Source of the DNA: Chryseobacterium gleum
GTDB lineage: Bacteria; Bacteroidota; Bacteroidia; UBA10329
DNA: 14,751 nucleotides
Direction of reading: 5' to 3'
Assembly (NCBI GenBank): GCA_945874195.1
Contig: CAMCFW010000015.1
Location: 1 to 14,751 of the forward strand
In this document: positions 7,484-12,348 of the stretch, piece by piece
Layout: every line of letters starts with the position of its first letter
Numbering within the stretch: position 1 is the first letter of the stretch
Made by a program: the position numbers and the translations under genes
Notes under the pieces: generated by a model
The model's database searches: none
The model's input: only the letters and a program-made list of their open reading frames with translations
What the model was told of the DNA's origin: nothing

Positions 7484-8584
7484 ATGGCAAGATACTCCCC
7501 TCAGGATGTAAGGTTCAGATACGCCATGGTCGGTGTCATGTTCGGATTCTCATTTCCGATCATCTCCACCCTGTTGGATGCCTATGTGCGCGACATGGGC
7601 TTCAGCCTTGCCGCACTTATTGAGACGCAACGAACGCAACCGCTGCATTGGGTGATCGATTCGGCCCCGATCTTCCTCGGGTTCTTCTCCTGCCTAGCGG
7701 GAATAAAACAGCAAGCCGTGATCGAGGTCAATGAAGGTCTGGAGCAGAAAGTGCTCCAGCGGACCGAAATGCTGAACGAACAGAATGAAGAGCTTCGCAC
7801 CATTCATGGTGAACTTGAGGACAGTTTGAACCGGATTTCGCAGAGTATCAACTACGCACAGCGCATTCAGGGAGCCATCATTTCCAACACGGCCGAACTC
7901 AAGACCGAGTTTCCGGATTCGTTCGTCATGTTCCGACCGCGCGATGTGGTCAGTGGCGATTTTCCGTGGTATCTGAAAAAGGACGGCTACCACTTCATAG
8001 CAGCTGTTGATTGCACGGGTCACGGTGTTCCCGGAGCATTCATGTCGCTGATCGGGTATTTCCTTCTGAACAAGATCGTGAACGAACAGGGTATCGTTGA
8101 CACCGATAAGATCCTGTGCGAGCTTCACAAAGAGGTGGTGAACGTGCTGAATCAGGAAGTGGAATCTGATGTGCATGACGGAATGGACATGGCCATCTGT
8201 CGGGTGGACCGGGCCAAAGGCGAGATCATGTATTCAGGTGCCGGAAATCCGGTCTATCACATCAGACAGGACGACCTGATGGAATACAAGGCCGACTTCT
8301 TCAGTATTGGCGGAACGCAGTACAAGAAACGTACGCCATACCGCGCACAGAAATTCGATTTTAAGAAAGGCGACCTGATCACCATGTTTTCCGATGGGGT
8401 TACCGATCAGTTCTCGGCCGATGGTTCGACCAAGTTCGGAGCGCGTCCTATCAAGAAACTTTTTACCGAACAGCCCGACCGAACGCTTAACGCGACCCAT
8501 GCACTGCTAGAGCAGACCGTTGACAATTGGATGGGCGACCACCGGCAAATGGACGACATGCTCCTCATGAGCGTCAAATTATAA
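7484..8584 (+). CDS. Membrane-anchored SpoIIE/PP2C-type phosphatase (SiaA-like)
   Basis: 366 residues. Two transmembrane helices (about 12-32 and 56-74) flank a loop of roughly 23 residues, too small for a periplasmic sensor domain. A coiled coil (about 78-125, rich in Glu, Gln and Leu) then leads through SINYAQRIQGAI, a linker I recognise from Bacteroidota SpoIIE proteins, to the PP2C domain (about 147-366). Its metal-binding acidic motifs are present: DVVSGDF (D159), AAVDCTGHGVPGAFMS (D176), MFSDGVTD (D304) and the terminal MDDML (D357, D358). It should therefore be an active Mn/Mg-dependent phosphoserine/threonine phosphatase, and its place directly after siaC makes phospho-SiaC the obvious substrate, as for SiaA in Pseudomonas. 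Proline 161 follows SGDF where an aromatic (SGDFYW) is common. I leave the symbol blank because the N-terminal half differs from a classical sensor-bearing SiaA. Confidence 0.9.
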   Translation: MARYSPQDVRFRYAMVGVMFGFSFPIISTLLDAYVRDMGFSLAALIETQRTQPLHWVIDSAPIFLGFFSCLAGIKQQAVIEVNEGLEQKVLQRTEMLNEQNEELRTIHGELEDSLNRISQSINYAQRIQGAIISNTAELKTEFPDSFVMFRPRDVVSGDFPWYLKKDGYHFIAAVDCTGHGVPGAFMSLIGYFLLNKIVNEQGIVDTDKILCELHKEVVNVLNQEVESDVHDGMDMAICRVDRAKGEIMYSGAGNPVYHIRQDDLMEYKADFFSIGGTQYKKRTPYRAQKFDFKKGDLITMFSDGVTDQFSADGSTKFGARPIKKLFTEQPDRTLNATHALLEQTVDNWMGDHRQMDDMLLMSVKL

Positions 8585-8626
8585 ACAGGGAATTACCAAC
8601 ACGGTCGGTCTTCGGCATCGAGCGCT

Positions 8627-10087
8627 TCACCAAGGGTTCTTCGCCCTTTCAGATTCTAAGAATTCGGGAAGCTGTGCCGGACTAAGGTTGCTGGCAATGA
8701 TGCGGTTGTTCTTGTCGAGCACATAGAGTTCGGGCGTAATGTCGATATGGTATTTATGGTCGTATCTGCTTTTGCGCTCGGGGTCGATAGCGTTTTGGAA
8801 CGTCATTCCATTCTTACGCACAAATTCGAGCCATTTGCCCTTGTCCTTATCGGTGCAGAGCGCAAACACATCCAAGCCTCGGTTCTTCCATTGGTTATAG
8901 ACCTGCACCATTTCGGGTGCTTCTTTTTGGCAATGTTCGCAATCGTAAGAGTAGATGAAAACCACTTTGACCGGTGACTTCATTCCGTAGATGGAAACAG
9001 GCTCGCCCTTTTCGTTGGTGGCCACAACATCCTGTGCGGTCTTTCCGATCAGACTCGGTTTCATCAGACCAATTTCGCCTCTCAGACCTTTTATTTCTTC
9101 TGCATTCGACCAGAAGGCTGTTTCCGTGGTCCAGTACTTATCTATCAAGTGTACATAGAGAGCCTCGGTCCCCATGGTCTTGGGGGTCTTGTATTCGAGT
9201 GCGATCCAATTCACCGTGAACTTGAACAGTTCTCGGTTGGCTTTTGTGCGTGCAATGAGTTCATCTGAATATTTGATCAGCGAATCGGCATTCTGTGGGG
9301 TCAGTTCTCGGATGTATTTCCGCAGCTTATTGGCGAACACCGGGGTGCGAAGGGTCGATTCGCTTCCGAAATCGACATTATTGAAGAAATCTTTTCGATA
9401 CTGATACACCTGCGCCACCTGATCCAGTTCGCCATTGGGCAATTTCGGATAGGTGAGGTCGGGATTCTGCCCTGAGAGTTTGAACTTGGTGAAGAATGCT
9501 GCGGGATGATTGTCGGCAAACCATTTCACGTGGTCAACACGCTCTTTTACCAAAGCATCTTGCTTGGCCTTTAGTTCGTTGTAAGCAGTGGTTCCGGCCT
9601 GAAGCTTAGCCATCTGATCAGTGACCGGTTGCAGCCGCGTGTTGAATTCGGCCTCGAACTTCAGGTTCTTGTAAAGCAGCTCATTGTCTTGGCAGCCTTC
9701 CACTTTCATTGCATTCACCAGATCGCCTTTGCGCATTTCCAGTTTGAACTCCTGATCGGTGTCCAACAGTAGCTGAAAAAAACTGTTGTCAGAAACAAGC
9801 ATCGCATAATAGAACCCGGTTGGAAATGCGCTTTCGGCTTCGAACAGGTAGTTGCCATTTGCATCGCCCTTAGCCGAATCGATCAGATAATTCTGATTTC
9901 CAAAAACGCCCAACAGTTTTATCATGTCGTTGGGCGCACCATTCACCACCAGTTCAACTCTCAGTTTTCCGGCAACGATTTCCGGTTCAGGTAGGGTGTC
10001 GGTTTGCGCACCAATTCCGCCACAGGCGAACAGCGCGATGGATATGCACAAATGCAAAATAAGACCCATTAATCGAGAGGTTATCAT
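8627..10087 (-). CDS. TlpA-like thioredoxin-fold lipoprotein (DUF4369 N-terminus)
   Basis: 486 residues. A signal sequence ends in the lipobox L19-F20-A21-C22, so the mature protein is probably a lipid-anchored envelope protein. Residues about 40-140 form a beta-rich DUF4369-like domain, residues about 145-340 a helical middle region resembling DUF5106, and residues about 342-480 a thioredoxin fold of the AhpC/TSA-TlpA type. The redox site is C383-E-H-C386 in FIYSYDCEHCQKEAP, and the cis-proline is in ITPELYVLD (P452). Proteins of this build are common in Bacteroidota and are taken to act as periplasmic thiol-disulfide reductases or isomerases; the client is unknown. The gene begins 21 bases after the ferritin stop on the same strand, suggesting cotranscription. 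Its 3' end faces the phosphatase gene across 42 bases. Confidence 0.9.
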   Translation of the reverse strand: MITSRLMGLILHLCISIALFACGGIGAQTDTLPEPEIVAGKLRVELVVNGAPNDMIKLLGVFGNQNYLIDSAKGDANGNYLFEAESAFPTGFYYAMLVSDNSFFQLLLDTDQEFKLEMRKGDLVNAMKVEGCQDNELLYKNLKFEAEFNTRLQPVTDQMAKLQAGTTAYNELKAKQDALVKERVDHVKWFADNHPAAFFTKFKLSGQNPDLTYPKLPNGELDQVAQVYQYRKDFFNNVDFGSESTLRTPVFANKLRKYIRELTPQNADSLIKYSDELIARTKANRELFKFTVNWIALEYKTPKTMGTEALYVHLIDKYWTTETAFWSNAEEIKGLRGEIGLMKPSLIGKTAQDVVATNEKGEPVSIYGMKSPVKVVFIYSYDCEHCQKEAPEMVQVYNQWKNRGLDVFALCTDKDKGKWLEFVRKNGMTFQNAIDPERKSRYDHKYHIDITPELYVLDKNNRIIASNLSPAQLPEFLESERAKNPW

Positions 10088-10108
10088 TGAACGGAAAGAA
10101 CCGGACGC

Positions 10109-10630
10109 TTACTTGGCCGAATTGGCCCCTCCACTGCTTGGAGGCATGAAACTCTCCAGATCGCGGTCGAACATGTAGAGCCCGCCCTTGTCGCTGCCTA
10201 TCAGGTCGAGCTTATCGAGAATGGTCTGCGCCAAACGCTCCTCCTCCAATTGTTCGGAAACGTACCATTGAAGGAAATTGTGGGTCGAATAGTCCTTCAG
10301 TTTCAAACACATGTCAACCAGGTCGTTGATCTCCTTGGTCACGATCTGTTCGTGCTGCAATATCTTGGAGAAGACCTCCTGAATGCCCTTGTATTCCTTA
10401 GGTGGCGCTCCGATGGTCGGAACCAACGAATGGCCGCCACGGTCGTTGATGTAGTGGAACAGTTTCAGCATGTGGCCGCGCTCTTCATCTGAATGGCGGT
10501 AGAGGAAAGCGCTCACTCCATTGAAGCCCGACTTCTCGGCCCACGAGGCCATGGAAAGGTAGTATTGTGATGATTCGAACTCAAGTTCGATCTGATGGTT
10601 CAGCAGTTTTTCAATCTTCTTGTCGATCAT
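10109..10630 (-). CDS. ftnA: Non-haem bacterial ferritin
   Basis: 173 residues, the normal ferritin length. Ferritin assembles into a 24-subunit shell in the cytoplasm, oxidises Fe(II) and stores it as a ferric mineral. The ferroxidase centre residues are all present and in E. coli FtnA numbering: E17, Y24, E50, H53, E94, Q127 and E130. The N-terminal SQYYLSMASWAE and the HSDEERGHM helix are typical of the family. The last ten or so residues (PPSSGGANSAK) form a flexible tail. It is the first gene of a minus-strand pair with the TlpA-like lipoprotein. I see no clear Fur box upstream. Distinct from bacterioferritin, since there is no haem-binding Met context that would suggest it. Confidence 0.96.
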   Translation of the reverse strand: MIDKKIEKLLNHQIELEFESSQYYLSMASWAEKSGFNGVSAFLYRHSDEERGHMLKLFHYINDRGGHSLVPTIGAPPKEYKGIQEVFSKILQHEQIVTKEINDLVDMCLKLKDYSTHNFLQWYVSEQLEEERLAQTILDKLDLIGSDKGGLYMFDRDLESFMPPSSGGANSAK

Positions 10631-10649
10631 GGTCTGTTGTTTAGTGCCT

Positions 10650-10657
10650 CAAAGTTA
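10650..10657 (-). promoter_or_regulatory. Possible -7 box for ferritin
   Basis: The minus strand reads TAACTTTG, an exact TAnnTTTG match, 19 bases before the ferritin ATG. This would give a 5' leader of about 10-15 bases. No TTG is found at the expected -33 spacing, so the element is only a half match. Confidence 0.38.
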
Positions 10658-10747
10658 AGGTAAGCGGTCGGATATTCGGATCGCATTCCCTCATCTTCCT
10701 TTACGTGGCAACGAGTCGCTTAGAACACAAAAAACGAGGTTGGTGAG

Positions 10748-10769
10748 GCCCGTAGATTAGGTTACGGGC
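10748..10769. repeat. Inverted repeat GCCCGTA-N8-TACGGGC
   Basis: Perfect seven-base arms (10748-10754 and 10763-10769) around an eight-base loop. It can form an RNA hairpin or a dyad operator. No T run follows, so it is not a standard intrinsic terminator. It lies 95 bases before the methyltransferase start. Confidence 0.6.
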
Positions 10770-10786
10770 ATTTCCGCGTTCATTGA

Positions 10787-10844
10787 TCCTGCAACAGGAC
10801 GAAGTTTCAAAACATCATCCTGTGCAATGAGAAGAAAGACAGGA
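10787..10844. repeat. Two dyads built from TCCTG/CAGGA half-sites upstream of the methyltransferase
   Basis: The first dyad is TCCTG-CAA-CAGGA (10787-10799). The second is TCCTGT at 10818-10823 with ACAGGA at 10839-10844, 15 bases apart. The same half-site therefore appears four times in 58 bases, twice in each orientation, ending seven bases before the candidate -7 box. This is the look of a regulator binding region, possibly autoregulation of the methyltransferase; it could also form nested RNA hairpins. Confidence 0.4.
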
Positions 10845-10850
10845 ACAGTC

Positions 10851-10858
10851 TAATTTTG
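10851..10858 (+). promoter_or_regulatory. Possible -7 box for the methyltransferase
   Basis: TAATTTTG fits TAnnTTTG exactly, but it ends only five bases before the ATG at 10864. Use of this box would place the transcript start at or next to the start codon, that is a leaderless mRNA. No TTG lies at -33 spacing, so this may be chance in AT-rich sequence. Confidence 0.25.
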
Positions 10859-10863
10859 AACGC

Positions 10864-12150
10864 ATGAGCATCAAGGTCATTGAATTGTTTGCAGGGGTTG
10901 GTGGATTCAGGCTCGGACTTGAAGGTTACCCAAGGTCGGAGGACAGTCCGTTCGAGGTCATCTGGAGCAACCAATGGGAACCCGGCAAACTGAAGCAGTA
11001 CGCCAATCTGGTTTACGCGAACCGTTGGCCGAATGCGGTGCATTGCGGAGAGAATATTGAAAGTGTGATAGAGAACAGTTTCGATACCATACCCGACCAC
11101 GATATGCTGGTCGGTGGATTTCCCTGTCAGGATTACTCGGTAGCTACAACGCTAAGTAATTCAAAGGGTCTGCGCGGAAAGAAGGGCGTGCTCTGGTGGA
11201 GCATTGAGGCCATACTCCGTAAGAAAGAAGCAAAGAGGCCCAAGTATCTGCTGCTTGAGAACGTGGACCGACTCCTCAAATCACCTTCCACGCAGCGGGG
11301 ACGCGATTTTGCCATCATGCTCTCTTCGTTGAATGCCTTGGACTATGCCGTGGAGTGGCGCGTCATCAACGCGGCTGACTATGGCATGCCGCAGCGCAGA
11401 AGAAGGGTCTTCATCGTTGGTTACCACCGTTCCACAAATGTGTATCAGAAAATATGCGGAACCGAACGGAAGGCTGATTGGATCACCGACAAGGGCATCA
11501 TGGCCGCGGCATTTCCCGTGAAACCGAATGTAAAGAAGGTGGCATCGGGGAGCATCGACCCCGATATTCAGCAAGTGTCTGACACCTTCAATCTGAAGGG
11601 CGGCCTTTCGCCCTTTGCCAGCAGCGGACTGATGGTCGATGGCACCTATTGGACCACCGATCTTGTCAGCGACTATTCAGGGAACCGCGTGGTGTTGGAA
11701 GATGTGCTGATCCCAACAGACCAAGTGCCGGAATCGTTCTTCATAACCGAAGCCGAGTTGAACCGTGAAAACGGCTGGAAGTACCTGAAAGGGCCAAAGA
11801 AAATTGAAAGGACCAATGCAGAGGGACATCGGTACGTCTTCTCCGAGGGCGGATTGATCTTCCCCGACCCATTGGATGGGCCATCAAGAACGATCATAAC
11901 AGGCGAAGGGGGCGCGGCTGCATCGCGTACTAAGCATGTGATCTACCGCGATGGTCGCTACCGCAGATTGGTGCCGATTGAGCTGGAAAGACTGAACATG
12001 TTCCCCGATGATCATACCAAACTATCAGGTGTCTCAGACCAGAAGCGTGCATTCTTCATGGGAAATGCGCTGGTGGTGGGTGTGGTGCACCGGATCGGTA
12101 GGACGATGGGTGATTTCGTGGAAGAACCGATTCCCGAGAGTGTAGGCTGA
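10864..12150 (+). CDS. DNA (cytosine-5-)-methyltransferase, apparently solitary
   Basis: 428 residues. Transfers methyl from S-adenosylmethionine to C5 of cytosine within a specific DNA site. All main motifs are present in order: I (ELFAGVGGFRLGLE, 7-20, cofactor loop), IV (GGFPCQDYS, catalytic Cys88), VI (ENV, 132-134), VIII (QRRRRVFIV, 177-185), a target recognition region at roughly 225-345, IX (RRLVPIELERLNMFP, 367-381) and X (FFMGNALVVGVVHRIG, 397-412). The enzyme looks complete and active. Its sequence specificity cannot be read from the recognition region by eye. No restriction endonuclease, Vsr-type nickase or control protein gene is present on either side (ferritin and a T9SS protein), so within this window it stands alone. 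It could be an orphan epigenetic enzyme or the remnant of a restriction-modification pair. No Shine-Dalgarno sequence precedes the ATG. Confidence 0.95.
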   Translation: MSIKVIELFAGVGGFRLGLEGYPRSEDSPFEVIWSNQWEPGKLKQYANLVYANRWPNAVHCGENIESVIENSFDTIPDHDMLVGGFPCQDYSVATTLSNSKGLRGKKGVLWWSIEAILRKKEAKRPKYLLLENVDRLLKSPSTQRGRDFAIMLSSLNALDYAVEWRVINAADYGMPQRRRRVFIVGYHRSTNVYQKICGTERKADWITDKGIMAAAFPVKPNVKKVASGSIDPDIQQVSDTFNLKGGLSPFASSGLMVDGTYWTTDLVSDYSGNRVVLEDVLIPTDQVPESFFITEAELNRENGWKYLKGPKKIERTNAEGHRYVFSEGGLIFPDPLDGPSRTIITGEGGAAASRTKHVIYRDGRYRRLVPIELERLNMFPDDHTKLSGVSDQKRAFFMGNALVVGVVHRIGRTMGDFVEEPIPESVG

Positions 12151-12348
12151 ACCGAGTTTCTACCACGACCGATCTTTTACTACTAATTCTTTCCGATTGG
12201 GCGTAAGAAAATAAACAGATTATCCAACTCAAAGTGAATTAAAAACATGTTATAGAAATTCATTGAGCGGGTAAGAAATGTCGCTGAACAGTTTCTACGG
12301 TTGCTTTCCGGTGTTCACATTTGTATCGTCAAACTAAAATCAATAGAC
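12151..12348. other. Intergenic region before the large T9SS protein
   Basis: 198 bases, AT-rich in the middle (about 12170-12270), with no frame of coding character and no hairpin followed by a T run for the methyltransferase gene. The only element I can point to is the weak promoter-like pair near 12292-12323. Confidence 0.55.
12292..12323 (+). promoter_or_regulatory. Weak candidate promoter for the large T9SS protein
   Basis: TTTC at 12292-12295 and CACATTTG at 12316-12323 are 20 bases apart, each one base off the Bacteroidota consensus (TTTG and TAnnTTTG). The predicted start would lie about 20 bases before the ATG at 12349, a sensible distance. Confidence 0.3.

Larger units (their letters stand above)
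10631..10863. other. Divergent intergenic region between ferritin and the methyltransferase
   Basis: 233 bases without a plausible gene on either strand. It carries the candidate ferritin -7 box near its left end, three inverted repeats between 10748 and 10844, and a candidate -7 box for the methyltransferase near its right end. I found no tRNA, terminator with a T run, or recognised riboswitch. Confidence 0.6.

Noticed and set aside
7116..7490. Long open frames antisense to the sia-like genes (also 6146-6565 and 7694-8176)
   Set aside because: They lie wholly opposite genes with clear family motifs and show no domain or signal of their own.
8632..8648. Hairpin AAGGG-N7-CCCTT between the convergent phosphatase and TlpA-like genes
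   Set aside because: Five-base stem inside the TlpA-like coding end, no clear T run on either strand; too weak to call a terminator.
10631..10863. Restriction endonuclease, Vsr or control-protein gene next to the methyltransferase
   Set aside because: No frame of suitable length exists here, and the flanking genes are clearly ferritin and a T9SS protein.
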